Positions 1 through 19,343 of a stretch of DNA of 64,000 nt are shown in pieces. Below the pieces are notes generated by a model. The model was not told where the DNA came from. It made no database searches and saw nothing but the letters and a program-made list of their open reading frames with translations. The DNA lies in contig OZ005612.1 of the NCBI GenBank assembly GCA_963930655.1, forward strand, positions 3,601,001-3,665,000. The letters run 5' to 3'. Positions within the stretch are counted from its first letter, which is position 1. Each line of letters starts with the position of its first letter. The translations under genes and the position numbers were made by a program. This DNA comes from Myrica gale. Its lineage: Eukaryota; Streptophyta; Magnoliopsida; Fagales; Myricaceae.

Positions 1-1168
1 AAAACAGCATCTCATTGAGGTAGGACGAATAAATCTGCTATCAAAATCTGATGTAGGACTGGAGTAAGAAAGGAGCGTTAGGATGGTGTCTTTCATAGAT
101 TTGGGGGACCGGAAATTTGCAAAGGAGGAAAAGGCAAGGTTTTCTATCTAAGGGCATGACAGATTGATTTGGTTTCTTAAAAGTTGGAATTCTGACGGAT
201 TTTGTTCTTGAAAACAACAGTCAATAGTTGCAGCAATCTTCTGTGTCATTATGGTGCGATAAGCTGGCTACATACTAGGGGATATGTGGCTTGTGAAATG
301 CAAGGGAGGGTATTGTTTGGCGGGCAAACAAAGTGAGAAACACAAGTTTTGGGCTGCCGAAGATAGCTGAAGGATGATTTATGGTTTTAATCAGAGGGGG
401 ACTTTGGGTTTGAGTAGTGAAAAAGTTCTTAGAAATTAAGAAAAGAAAAATTATAGTTTGTTAACATTGCATTTATACTTCCAAAGTATCACTGGGGTTT
501 CTTTGGCATCACATCTTGAATTAGGGTTATATCAGAATCCTCTAGGCAAGCTTCCCAGCTTTTAGAAGTGTTAGCAAAATTCTTCTTTGGATAGGTAACA
601 TTGATTTATACGTGTGGGCATGAAAGCCTAACTGTGAATAGACTTAGACTTTTTATGACCTTTGACTACATAAATAAAAAATTAATAACTATTAATCCCC
701 CTATATCAAAAGCCTAATAACATATGAAGCCCACACAATGCAATGGACCCAAAACTGCTCATATCCTGCTTTCTTAAATTTGCACAAATGTCCTGGATCC
801 CTGAAACAAAAAAAGAAAATCAGTTCTTGCTGCCTGCATCACTCGTATAAATTTTTTGGCAAAGTTTTGACAAGAAGAGACCATTTATATAGTGGCATTT
901 CAGAACAAGTAACTTTGTGAAGTGATTTAGTAACATAAATTCTGGGTAAATTCAGTAATCAACAAAACCTAATGCAGATAAGTATTCTACTAAAGTCTTC
1001 GCATCAAAACTTGTATGTGTTGGAAGTTCATTCGTTCTTTGACTTTATAGAGGAGGGTTTGTCCATTTAGCTTCAATAACATTGATGTTTGATAGTTCTA
1101 TTTGTTGTGGGCATGTGTATGTTTCAGCTGTGACTAGTGTGTACCAAGTGTTGCCATCTACCAATTTT

Positions 1169-1262
1169 TTTTTTCTAGGCCAATTTGAGAGTAGGATCAA
1201 GCCTGCAGGTAGGAGGATTCAACCCCCGGATTTTCCCTCCCCAAAGGGAGGTGCCAATTGAG
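1169..1262 (-). repeat. SINE-like retroposon remnant
   Basis: A run of T at 1169-1178 is followed by moderately GC-rich sequence. On the minus strand this reads as a short element ending in poly(A), with a GGTTGAATCC motif resembling a pol III box B. I could not find a target site duplication, so the assignment is tentative. Confidence 0.35.
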
Positions 1263-1361
1263 CCAAAGGCTCACTGGCGACCATCAAGCTAATTACCTTG
1301 AGAATCTATTCTTGTAATGCCCCCTCTCTCTTTCTTTATGTGTTTCTCTTGTAATCCGCTT

Positions 1362-1865
1362 GTCCTTGAGGTATGACTTTTTTCCAATTTGGTCCCTAAG
1401 TTTTTTTTTTCCTTCCTCTCATAGTCCTTGGGGTTAATGTCTTGTCTTGGAAAGGTCCTTTTGTCCACTCTCAGCTACGTGGTTGACGGGATATGTCAAT
1501 GTGGCTAATGGAGGCCATGTCATAACCAATCGTTGCTCAACAGCTATCCTGACACGTTGATTCAACTAGCCACATTGTTAAAAAATGCCGAGGATCATCT
1601 CAAGTGGACAACCATTGTGGGTCCTTGGTGACATGCATTTTTTAACAATGTAGCATGTTGTGCGAGTGCGTTAGGACAGCGGTCGAGTGACGATTGGTTG
1701 TGATATGTCCTTTGTTAGCCACATCATCATATTCCGTCAATCACGTTGTTGAAAGTGAGCAGAACGACCTTTCTGAGACACATGACATTTACCCAAAGGA
1801 CTCTGGGAGGAAGAAAAAACACTTTGGACAAAATTGGGGAAAAGTTAGACCCCAGGAGGTGGCGG
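1362..1865. repeat. Large foldback (hairpin) element, Mutator-like MITE type
   Basis: Bases about 1362-1590 are, with mismatches, the reverse complement of about 1635-1865. For example the GTGGCTAA, AACCAATCGT and ACATTGTTAAAAAATGC blocks recur inverted in the same order. The arms are about 230 bp with a short centre near 1612. The outer motif is of the TCCTTGAGG kind common in plant foldback MITEs. No clean target site duplication was found. Confidence 0.6.
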
Positions 1866-2734
1866 ATTAATTTTTTGGTCTCGTGGGACATGGGTATACA
1901 TTTCATTTTGCATCTTAGAAGTCTTCTCTATGGCTATGCGCGTGTTTCTATGGTTTGTTCACGCTGAATGATGAGTGGGCGGACGAAATACTTTTCCTAC
2001 ATGTACCAAGTATTCTTACTGTTGTGCTTGTCTTTAAGTCGTTTCCTCTTTCTGTGTTGTTCAGTCATATTTTTCTCTTGCACTTTAGCCATACATTGTT
2101 CAGCTGGGGTTGTCCACCTGATTGATTTTGGCTTTTGATGGAATCATGATCACTTTGGTGGTCTTTCTCTTCTAATGAGTGTGTGCTATGTTTTTCTCTC
2201 ATTTGAACTGAACTTAAATGTAACTGCGAAATAATTGTTTAGAATCATATAGGAAGGCGCCTTTTAAGTGTTTTTTGGGTAATGGTTTTGCATTTTAACT
2301 GCAGTTAAGAGTTGGGTCTTAAGAAGTGAAACTATCCTGTTCTACCCTTTTTGCATGTGTGGTTCTGCTTGATAATCTAGTTATATATTGTTCAGCCATC
2401 TTTTTTTTATCTCATAATCTTGTTCTACAGTTTCCATTTACTGTTTCATGGCATCTTCTTGTGTTGTTTTCTCGACCAATTGCTCAAATCTGCTTAGCTG
2501 TAGACTTCTTGGCCATAGGCAGTGAAGGCTGCTGAACTTTTAGTTGCCTAGGTTTTTGTCTGCAAGGCATTATACAACTTAGGTGTCTTATTGTGACTGT
2601 TTAGCCAAAAACGTAAGTATGTTGCTATTTACGATGTCGATTATGAGCATGAGAGGTTTATTTACACATGTTTATAGAGCTCAAGTTTCATAAAACATCT
2701 TTCTTCAATTGTGTTTTCTTTTTGGTTTGTGCAG

Positions 2735-5700
2735 AACTCCAATGAGGCTGATGAGATTGAAGATCCTATACTAAAGCATTCACCTAGATCTGAAGGTATG
2801 CTTTCCTGACTCATTTTTCTGATCTACTTTTTTTTTGGTCGAAAAGTTGTTGATATGGTTACTTATCTGTGTGGTGTGAACTTTTTTATTATGTTCTCTT
2901 AAATGTGTTTACTGTGGCTGTTGTTTGTGTGTTTATTGATGAAATCTAATCTTATGCTTTCTCTGAGTTCCATTGAATTTGTTCTTTAATCTTTTTACCT
3001 TTCTTAGCTTTAGAAACAAATAGTTATTGGTGAAACAGTGGTTGTTTTGGTATTTGCTTTTCATGTTGAAACTTTATCAGTTTGTCACTATTTGCGACTA
3101 AATTATTTCTGGGAAGGGATTGCATTGTAAGAAATGTTTTTGATCTGTGAAGGGGAAGGATTCTTCATAGTGGGGAAGCTAACTGGAGATTCTGGTTAAA
3201 AAGAGTGATTTACAAAATATTTTGTTCAGCCCACCAAAATATCTAATAAGTTGTGATTCTTAAACAACAGTGTTGTTAAAAGTGTGCCAACAATCAGTGC
3301 ATTTAAAAGCATGCCTGCGCTAACATAAATCAAAAGCCTCTAGGGATAAATTCTTGTTGATCTGTAATCAAAGCACATTGAATGAGTTGCAGCTGAAATG
3401 AGAATGGTGCATGCTTTTTGTAGAAGCGAAAAGTGATTCTATTTCTACAACTTTAGCGAACTTTCTAAGACCACACGCTTGAGTACCTCGTTGCTCATTG
3501 ATAGTCTTAGTGCTTTATTTGCAGAGGCTTTAAGAGATAATAACTTATACAGATTCAGAATTTTGGACATCAATTTTCGTGCAATCATATAAGGCTCTGA
3601 CCATTTGAGCTAATAAGCTCAAAGAAGTCACTTTTTTGCTTCTTGCAAACATTTCCGATTGTATGCCAAGAATTTTCTCTAGGAAATAATTATGCGTTGC
3701 TTTGGAAAATGTGCCCTTTTGCTTCTAGCAGGTGTGCACTCATGCTTCACACTTCATGCTTAAGCTCCACGAGGCCTTGACATTCGTTTACCTTGATCTT
3801 CTAACAACACTAAATTAGGGTTGTCCAAAATACCGACCGGACCGGACCGGTTTTGGACAGAACCGGTGGACTTTTTTGAAACCGGGTTGACCGGACCGGT
3901 AAACCGGTGTATTCCGGTCCGGTTCCGGGTTACCCTCATGAAAACCCGGGATCGGACCGGAGTATACCTCTCCAAACCGGAAATTGGCCCAAAATAGCAC
4001 GGCCCAACCCCAAAACCGGCCCAAAATGGCATGGCCCAAACCGTCCCAGACCGAACCGGCAAAACTGGGGACCGAACCGGTCATATGTCCAGTCCGGTCT
4101 ATATACTCTACAAAATGGCCGGTTTGGCTGGCCAAACCAGACCGAACCGGCCTGGACCGGAACTTGGACAGCCCTACACTAAATGATAATGCTTTCTTGC
4201 TTTTCTACAGTCTTCTTGATTTTGCAAGTGATGCTAATTTCTTCAGTGGATATAATACCTGTGCTAACACTTTAAAAAGCGGGATTTGAGCTGGACAATC
4301 CAAATTTGGGAGAATGTTTTGATCTCTTTTTGGTTATCACAAGATTTTGAATGGTGATATTTCTGAAGTCGTGTCCATTGTTGCATAGAATTTTGTTCTT
4401 TAATTTTAGGTATTATGTAAACATAAGTTAGTGAAGAGGTAATGCTCACACTGATAGGTGTTTCAAGATAGTAGATTTACATGTCTTAATGTGCATTTCT
4501 GGAAAATATGTGCATAACATGTATTTGCTAGAGGAGATTGTAGAAGATTCTGTGAAGTTAATAGTATGAAGTTTCCATGTCAATAGTTGTTTGGAAATCT
4601 GTAGCCTGGTTAATGTTTTGTTTGTGCTGTCAAGTTCCATGTTTGGTAATTTTCAAAGCAAACATTATTTTTTGTTGGACGTATTCTACTTTGCCTCTAG
4701 TACACACTTCCTATCACCTTTCTCTAATCAAGCAGTTGTAAGTTACTCTTGTGTCCGATATATTGCATGGGCGTCTCACGAGTCAATACTTAGCATTGAG
4801 TCTTGCATGGTACCCATGGACGCTAAAATCCTTGTCCTGTTGGTTTCATATGATGACATTGAATAGAGAGATACTAGGAAATGCATTTGTGGGGTTGAGG
4901 AAGATCCTGATGCTTGGAAATCTCAGAAGGTAAATACTTGATTAGTCCTGCACGATATAAGAGTGATTTGGTTTCGATGCCGAGTGCACCGAGTGATTGG
5001 GTGTCACTGGTGGAATGGAAGTTACAACACTGTTCCAGTGTCTTACATCCCGTGTTTTGTTAGAAAAAGCCTCTGGACAATCTGGGGCTTGGGTTTTGAA
5101 CTTCCCAGGACTAAGGTCAAGCATTACTTCAGAGTGTGACTGGACGGTTTTATTAGAAATTTCTCCGTTCTCCTCACTTTACAACCCACTTCTTTTCTTC
5201 TCTTCTGATCTGTGAATGTATTTCTTGGTGACTCCTTGATAGAAATGCCATTTAATTGACAGGCAATTCAGCTAGACCCTCAAGTTGTAGCCTGCCTGAA
5301 AGGGTTCAGTCAGAAGAGGTTGCCATCCCGGACCAAAGAGACCTGGGAAATCCAGTTTGCTGCTTTGGAACTTCAATACTCTCTGACATCATGTAAGCTT
5401 TCCAAAATGGATCCATTTTCATTTATAGAATCTATAAGTTTTGTTCGTTGGTGATTGTTGGAAGCTCTGTGAAGCTACTGTTTTTGCTGTGGGTTGGTAG
5501 AATTTTGCGATTTCAAATGACCTTTTATGATCTTTTTTCTCCATTCATGTCGTGCAGGAAAACAGAAGCAGTGTCTAATTTTTACATCCACCCATATATT
5601 CGCAAGAAATTGTTGCAGATGAAATGGGCGATACCTTCGAAGAATCCAGTAAACGAGTTTGATGGTAATGTCCTTGTATTGTCTCTTTTGTTCTCCATGT

Positions 5701-8700
5701 TTTTGGACAGCTGTAACAGCTGCTTGCTTTATCAGGTTCAAGGGATAGAGAAAACTCTCGGTTGGAATCTTCTTCCAGTGCTAGTGTTTGCTGTAATCAC
5801 CAAAAGCATCATTCAAAGTGCAATAACATCATCTGTAAATCTGATGGAAGAAATTTAGAAGAGCTGATTAAGGCTAGGAAAATGGGAGTTTTAAACTCGT
5901 CTCCAGAAGATGAAGTCGAAGGAGAAATTGTTTATTTTCAGCATAGGTTACTCGGCAATGCAGTTGCAAGAAAGCAGTTTACTGGTCTCTTCCTAGATCT
6001 TTTAATTTCTAGAGTACTCTGTTTTCTGATTCTATTTATTAATTCTTCTATATTTTCTTGGTCTTCTCCCAAAGGAGGGTGGGGAATCTCTTTTTTCTTC
6101 CCTCTGACATATAACTAAGGTATGTAACCATAACTAGTGCAATGTTCTGTTGACTGTCTTTGCAGATAATCTAATTTGTAATGTCGCTAAGAGTTTACCA
6201 CAGGAGCTTGATGGGGCACGGTGGCAAAGATGGGACTCTGTGCTTGTTAACCAGTATCTTTGTGAGCATAGAGAAGCCAAAAAGCAGGGTAGGAAAGAGA
6301 GAAAGCATAAGGAAGCACATGCTGTGCTGGCTGCCGCAACTGCTGCTGCAGCAGCATCCTCCAGGATTTCATCCTTTAGGAAGGATGCCTATGATGACTT
6401 GGCTCAACAGGAGGTTGTCTATTTTTTTTCTGAGAATTCGTTTAGACATAATGAAGGAAGCGAACAAGATTTAGTGTTGTTGTCTGTCTTTGATTATTGA
6501 CTCCTCCCTCTTCCCTCCCTTTCCCCTTTTCAGGGTTCAATGAATTTGAATACCTCTACTGGAAGGCATGGCATCAGCTCCCAGTTGATGATACGGAAAG
6601 AGACGCTTTCAAGGGTGGCTGCCCCAAGGATTTCATTAGAAAAGCACTCTGATTTTGTTAATTCAGTATCAGATTTTTTTAAGGAACATCCTAGATCGTG
6701 TGATGTCTGCCGGCGGTCTGAGACAATGTTAAACCCCATCCTAGTCTGTTCAAGTTGCAAGGTTTTCTAGCGTTGCGCCACAAATTACTTCCTGAAGAAC
6801 TTGTTCTTCTCTCTGCTCAACTTTTAAAGAAGTCTTTTTCTGACAGGTTGCAGTTCACTTGAGTTGCTATCGTAGTGTTAAAGAAGCTATGGGTCCATGG
6901 TACTGTGAATTATGTGAGGAACTATTATCATCTAGAAGCTCAGGAGCTCCAACTGTCAATGTTTGGGAAAAGCATTTTTTTGTTGTGGAATGTGGTCTAT
7001 GCCGTGGCACTACTGGTGCTTTTAGGAAGTGTTCAAATGGTGAATGGGTCCATGCCTTTTGTGCTGAGGTTAGGTGTTTTTCTTTCTGTTTTAGTCTACT
7101 TGATTGTTGGCTACTTTCTTTTTTGTTTTATTTGCATCTAATGGATTTGAACTTCCTTTTCATCTTTCAGTGGGTCTTTGAGTCAACATTCAGAAGGGGA
7201 CAAGTGAATCCTGTTGAAGGAATGGTATGTGTATACGTTCAGCTGTGTGGCATCATAATTCGAAATAGTTTAGATTACTGGTGTTTGCATCTGTTTCTAT
7301 TGTTTGTGAACTTGGATGAGGCATATACTTGTGCTTTGTGCCTAAGTGTTTAGGAATCTCGCACCTACATTTGATGTGGTTTATTGCAGGAGACAATATT
7401 CAAGGAGGCTCATGTTTGCTATATCTGCCGTCGTAAACATGGTGTCTGCATAAAGGTTGGGGTCATATAAACATTTTTTGTTGTCATTTTGACCTCAGGG
7501 GATTCTTTGCAATTTAGGTCATTTATAGATAAGGAACTGCAATTTCTTTATCTGCAGTGTAACTATGGCAACTGCCAGATCACCTTTCATCCAACATGTG
7601 CCAGAAGCACTGGCTTCTACATGAATATAAGGATTTTTGGTGGCAAGTTGCAGCACAAGGCTTATTGTGAAAAACATAGCTTGGAGCAGAGGGCGAAGGT
7701 CTAATATTTAGTGTAAATAAGGTGCTTATTTTTGGGACTTTTTGATTATCCATGCCCTAAACTATCAATATGTGCAGGCTGAGACCCAAGAACATGGAAT
7801 TGAGGAGTTTAAGAGAATCAAACAAATTAGGGTAAATGTCTCCTCCCAGTTAATAATTCTCTTTCGATTTAGCTCGCAGTAGTTATTATTGCTGGGTGTA
7901 TGCTTATCTGCATGTTTTATTTAGACTTGGGATCAATCCTATGATCCCTCCAGAAAGTGTTTCTTGTTCATATGTTTGATCCAAGGTTGGGACTGTCCCT
8001 TTACCACTGTGCTCAGAAGACATAAGTTTCTTGGTATCTTTGGTAATAATGATTTTTCCTGAAGCATGTTCTTCGTGTGCTTTTGAGGAATTCTTCACTC
8101 CTTTCATTTTGTGGCTGTCTCTACACTCCTTTTATTCAGAGTCTTCTTGATATTTTGGATTTCCTAAGGTCTAAGAATAGTTTTGCTTTGAGGTGCTCTC
8201 CTTTTAATACTGCTTATATGATTTCGCATCTCTTTGTTAGTTATTCATATCCCAAGGACTCTAGTCTGTCTGTATATTCGCTCAAGATTTTCATGCCTGG
8301 TAATATGCCAAATCAGCTAGAGACATTGCTGCTAAATTTATTGCAGGGTGAGGTAGGTGATGAATTTGCAGTAGTTCTTCAGATGAGTCAGGACATAGGG
8401 GTATTGGGAATATTCGTATTTTTTTTTTTTTTTTGATGACGAGGAAATTCCCCAAAGCTAGACCCTTTTGGCCCAACCCTGAAGTACAAACCCCGGGAAT
8501 ATTCGTATTTTTATTGGATGCTACCCCATATAAATCAGGAAAACCTCTTATGAAAAGCCAAATTCATGCACGCACCCCATATAAATCAGGAAAACCTCTT
8601 ATGAAAAGCCAAATTCATGCACGCAGCATTGCAAATAATGTACCCTGCTATCATCCATAATTTATCCTGCTCTACACCTATATTGCATGATACATCTCCT

Positions 8701-11139
8701 CCAATGGGTTCTGGTTATGGTATTTTTTATGGAATGTGGATCTCTTCATATTTATATTTCGGTAGATATGAGTCATGCAGTCTTGGAAAGGTCTAGTACT
8801 GTGTTATTTTCACGGGTCACATTAGTCCTTTTTAATTTGTCTCTCGTGAGTTTGGTTCTATAATTTATGAATGAAACTTTAAGGGAAAGACCTGGGGTAT
8901 TAGCTTCAGGGTATGAGCTCCTGTGTTCTCGACATTGAAACTTACCTTGTTTTAGGTTCCCCATCTTGAATCAGATTTCTTCTTTGCTTTCCATTTTTTG
9001 GAGTGTAGTCTTTAGCGCTGTCAAATTAGTGATTTAGAGTGTTACATTACTTGTAATCGTTGTTTGCTTTGCAATTGCTGGTTCATGAAACTTGTAGGGG
9101 CCTAATCATTTTTCCTCTTTAGCCGATTATTTTTTATTGCAATTACAGCTTTAACTTCCATTTTGCTGTTTAGTTTATGCAATTTGAATCCTGTGGTTGA
9201 ATCCCTGTATGAATGCTGTTTTACAGGTTGAACTGGAGAGGTTACGACTTATTTGTGAGAGAATAATCAGACGAGAGAAAAAGAAGGTAAGCAATGGAGG
9301 ATTAACAATATGGTTTCCAGGTAGTATTATTAGATCAGTATGTGTCAGTGCAATGACTGCCTTGGGTGATCTACAAGATTATTAATCTCTTGGCTATATG
9401 GTTTCATTTTGCCAGGAGATTGCTGCCTTGTTGGCCTTTATGCAAGTGTGACAGAAGATAACCTCTTTATGACTCTTAATAATGAAACCAGATTTATTGT
9501 GTTTTTATTGATGTTTTCTGAGGACACTTTCTGCTTTTTACCTGTACGGTGAGGATGCATGGATTCGTTAGCGTATACATGCCTATATTTTAAGTCCATT
9601 CTTCAGGCCTATGACCCTTCTACAAGGACTTAAATTTTGTGACCTCCATTTTGTGACACTATGCAACTAAACGTGTTAAAGATTGCAAAAGCCTTCTTGA
9701 GGTATACTAAAACCTTCTCTTTGATCCTTGCAGTTAAAATCCACTAGTTTCCTCCTTTCATTTTTACAATTCCCTATAATAAACTAAAACCTTAGCTTAT
9801 GCCTCTAGTTAACCAACAATCTAGAGACAAACCCTGCAGTTCCCTTCTCAATGTACGCTTGAATTTGATCTAGAGGCATAGGCTTACGTCAGAGTGATTG
9901 AATGAGATGACCCTCAAGGCTTTTCTATAGTTAAATGTATGTTGGCATTATAGATTTTTCTATTTGGATACATGGTTTCTGTTAGCCCCTGTGCATCTGA
10001 CGACTTTGACAGTTTGACTAACCTGTGTATTTGAAACTAGAACGATTGGAGTGTAAGTTTTTGCTCGACCTCCCTTTTTCTTGTATAAATTTACCTTCTA
10101 TATTTAGTCACAACTGGTTCAGGTTTTCGTGCTTTCCTGCCTCCCCTGATGCTGAGTTACTGGATATGTTTTTCGCAAACCCCCCTCCCTCTCTCTCTCC
10201 TCTTCTTGTTTTCCTGTTCGTTTGTACGGCCATTCCATTTAGAGGTTGACTTATGGTCGCTTACTGTACCTCTATTGTTTTTACATTTGCTGGTTGTTTC
10301 TCTTTTCTCACTCCCTTCATCTTGGGTGGTTTACTTGTTGCATGTGATTTTATCATTGTTTTCTAAGGTGTTCCATTTTTCAAATTCTAATTTCTGTTTT
10401 GACTATCGTTTTTTCCTCCCATGTATCTGAATAAGTAACTAATTTCTGCCTTTGTGCATGGGCTGAAATTTTTGCAGCGGGAATTGGTTTTATGCTCGCA
10501 CGAAATACTCACTTGCAAAAGAGATCATGTTACTCGTTCTCTGCTTTCTCATAGTCCCTTCTTCCTTCCTGAAGTTAGTTCGGAATCAGCAACAACATCC
10601 CTTAAAGGGCACACCGATGGCTATAAATCATGCAGCGATGCAATCCAAAGATCAGATGACATAACTGTAGATAGCTCAGTTTCTGTGAAGCACCGGGTTA
10701 AAGTCTCTGTTTCCATGGATACTGACCAAAAGACAGATGATGACAGCTCCACATCCCAAATATATCTTTTTAGAAAGCTCACGGAGCGGACACAATTTGC
10801 TGGGAAGCAAATTCCTCATAGGCCTTCTGTTACATCTCCTAATCTTTTGGATGAGGCTGGATGGAGGTCAAAATCTAGAAAAGTATGGTGTATTTTTGTT
10901 TCCTTTACGTCTTTCAGTTCCTGTGTTTATACTATAATGTCGACTAAAGAACATGCTATGTTTATTATCCACAGCATGCCGAGACATTTGAAAAAGAGCT
11001 TGTAATGACTTCAGATCAAGCATCTATGAAAAATATGCGGTTACCCAAGGGATATCAATATGTTCCTGCTGATATTCTTCCAAGTGGGGAGCAGATCAAC
11101 CAGGATTGTTCTGGTGAACCATTGGAGCATCATGGATAG
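2735..11139 (+). CDS. PHD-finger family chromatin protein (At1g77800-like), 3' part, 14 exons
   Basis: Likely a nuclear histone-reading protein. Exons read as 2735-2795, 5263-5392, 5558-5664, 5736-5984, 6166-6413, 6534-6761, 6847-7068, 7171-7224, 7390-7455, 7558-7698, 7778-7831, 9227-9286, 10478-10882 and 10975-11139 (TAG stop), all with GT-AG borders and consistent phase. Exons 6-7 encode a PHD finger (CDVCRRSE, CSSCKVAVHLSC, WYCELCEE). Exons 7-10 encode an extended zinc-knuckle/PHD module (CGLCRGTTGAF, WVHAFCAEW, CYICRRKHGVC, CNYGNC, FHPTCARS, YCEKH), the PHD-knuckle-PHD layout of BRPF/Jade-type readers. Exon 12 is a charged helix (VELERLRLICERII). The N-terminal part of the family, with its first PHD pair, would lie upstream of the window. 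Introns carry several insertions: a hAT MITE, a retroposon tail and a 51-bp duplication. Family assignment comes from remembered homologues; which complex it joins is not shown by the sequence. Confidence 0.88.
3816..4176. mobile_element. hAT-type MITE with perfect 8-bp target duplication
   Basis: A 361-bp element lies in the intron between the first two PHD-gene exons. The left end reads TAGGGTTGTCCAA and the right end, inverted, TAGGGCTGTCCAA. It is flanked on both sides by CACTAAAT (3808-3815 and 4177-4184), a perfect 8-bp duplication typical of hAT insertion. The interior is packed with CCGG/ACCGG repeats. It codes for no transposase; the overlapping open frames on both strands are products of its composition. 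Confidence 0.92.
8424..8494 (-). repeat. 5'-truncated retroposon tail with 18-bp target duplication
   Basis: A T-run followed by about 55 bp of unique sequence is bracketed by an 18-bp direct repeat starting GGGAATATTCG at 8406-8423 and 8495-8512. Read on the minus strand it is a short 3' end with poly(A). The duplication length and tail fit LINE-mediated insertion. It lies in the PHD-gene intron between 7831 and 9227. Confidence 0.8.
8524..8625 (+). repeat. Perfect 51-bp tandem duplication
   Basis: Two adjacent copies of a 51-bp unit beginning CCCCATATAAATCAGG lie at 8524-8574 and 8575-8625 with no mismatch, immediately after the retroposon insertion in the same intron. The identity suggests a recent duplication or slippage event. 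Confidence 0.93.
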
Positions 11140-12239
11140 GGTGAAACATCTTCTTCTGGTTTTATCCGCCTGCTAAGGCTACCATGACCATCCATCGAGG
11201 ACAAGTGTTATGTCCTGAGGCTGCCACAGTTATCCGATTTCGAAGAGGGAATGGCAAAAATGGATGCCAAGGTGGGGGGAAGCCCCATCCTGGTTTGGGC
11301 AGAGAAATTTTGACAAAATTGCTGTATATTCATTGTGAGGCTAACTGTACAGTGGGTGAGGGTATATTACGATTGCATGTATTGCAAGGGCTTGAATATT
11401 TGTATCTGTAATGCATCTCCTTCTTTAGAGGTTCGTGGAATGGAAGCTCCATTCCTTGTCACTGTATACGAGGGAAGTAAAGTGTAATCACCTACTGTGA
11501 CAGCTCTGTAAAGTTGGTGTATATAGTTCCAAGAAATCAAATCGTCAAAAAGATGGCGCTCAGCTTCATATTGATTTGAGTTTGAAAATTGGCAACACAT
11601 ATTTTGTCCTGTCTCTCAAGTAAACATGGAGTTTGTTCTCCATTTGCTCCTCTCTCTTCTATTAGAATTCTTACTCACCATACCCAAGAGGTTGGAGGAT
11701 TAGTCGGGCGAAATTTCGATCGAATATTTGTCGACGATCTCAGCAAGTGAGGTTTTTTGGTAGAAATGATGGGACACATTATCACGTCTTTTCGATTAGT
11801 ACGTGGGCCTTTTTTCATTAACCAATAGGTATATATGCCTTGTATAATATCAATCAATACACGTAGAAAAAAAAATATCAATCAATAAAACTTATTTTTC
11901 TCAAATTATAAGTAAAATGAAAAAGAAAAGAAAATCAGAAAGGAAAGGGGTGCTCGAGTACGATATTTTTATTTTCTCGTTGAAGTAACAGAAGAGAACG
12001 ATATTTCGAAGAATCTACGGCTAAAATATGACCTCTTAAAATCACAGCAAATCAAATTCAAGAGGAAAAAAAATCTAAATGAAAAACAAAAACACACCCT
12101 TCGGTAGTTATGTACTTTTTTTTCCTAGTCCTGCGGGTGTTTTATTTATTTATTTGTGGTTTAGTCCTACGGTTGTTATATTCGGTATCCACGTTCTCGA
12201 CCCCCTTCGAAGTCTCTAGTCTAGAGCCTCGACAAACAA
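11140..12239. other. Spacer between PHD gene and HAM (3' UTR and HAM promoter)
   Basis: The first few hundred bases are probably the 3' UTR of the PHD gene. The sequence then becomes AT-rich. The last 60 bases before the HAM start codon are the likely 5' UTR. No further gene or clear repeat was found. Confidence 0.6.
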
Positions 12240-18618
<6,379 letters not shown>

Positions 18619-19343
18619 TTGGAACAAAACCTTCCAGATAATTGCAACCTGTCTTGACTTGTAACTGACCCCTCTTGTATAAAATGTAGCATTAGGGTAA
18701 AAAACTGCGGAGTCTCTTTGATTTTTCGTGCCACTACCCATTTTGCGACTTCTTGTATGCATGTATTGTCAACAATGATTAGTATATACTAACATCAATA
18801 GACTTGGGCTACAATTCATTTTCCGGTCGCCTCAGATAAAGATTTGATAATATGCAAGTTTGTCGGTGTCCATTACATGCTAGAGAAGATTTTCATTTGC
18901 CATGACTATGCAGCCGGGAAACAAGTTGTTTATATGCTTTCCAACACTCCAGATGAAACAAAATTACAAAAATTCGGGTGGCAATCTTAAGAGGGATGGT
19001 AGAGAATTACCAACTTCTTGAAGTACGCTGTCCAACCAAATGTCTGAGATTATGGGGCGCGAGTCTTTTGAGTAAGAGTATGATGAAGCATTCTCCCCTC
19101 AAATTTGAAGCAATTTTATGGTTTGTATGGGAAGAATTCCAAAAGTTTTTATTTTAAAAAAATAAAATAAAAAGCAAGTTATGACTTGGCCTTTCCTCAG
19201 ATTTTGAACCTTGTCATGTCATGTTGGTGCTTTATAAAAAAAACGTCAAGTTGGTGATGCCACTGCAGCTGTCGGAGCATGTTACAAGGGTTGTTACAAG
19301 ATCTGTGGTGTTGCGTTTTTTTTTTTTTAAAGGGTGGAGGGAG
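18619..19343. other. Spacer downstream of HAM
   Basis: Probably HAM 3' UTR followed by AT-rich intergenic DNA. I see no gene, RNA gene or clear repeat until the hAT-like terminus at 19344. Confidence 0.5.

Larger units (their letters stand above)
1..2734. other. Non-coding stretch, probably intron of the PHD-finger gene
   Basis: No exon could be supported here. The first recognisable exon of the PHD-finger gene starts at 2735 after a clear TTTGTGCAG acceptor and is internal, so at least one more exon must lie upstream and part of this stretch is probably intron. It contains a foldback element (1362-1865) and an A/T-tailed retroposon-like remnant near 1169-1262. Short open frames here match no family I know. 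Confidence 0.5.

Noticed and set aside
3760..4289. Overlapping open frames of 91-106 codons on both strands
   Set aside because: They arise from the CCGG-repeat hAT MITE at 3816-4176; proline/glycine-rich translations without family similarity.
5263..5392. Alternative reading of this exon as AIQLDPQVVACLKGFSQKRL, which looks protein-like
   Set aside because: The phase set by the previous exon and the next one requires the other frame (NSARPSS-type text, then KTEAVSNFYIHPYI); the alternative runs into a stop after splicing.
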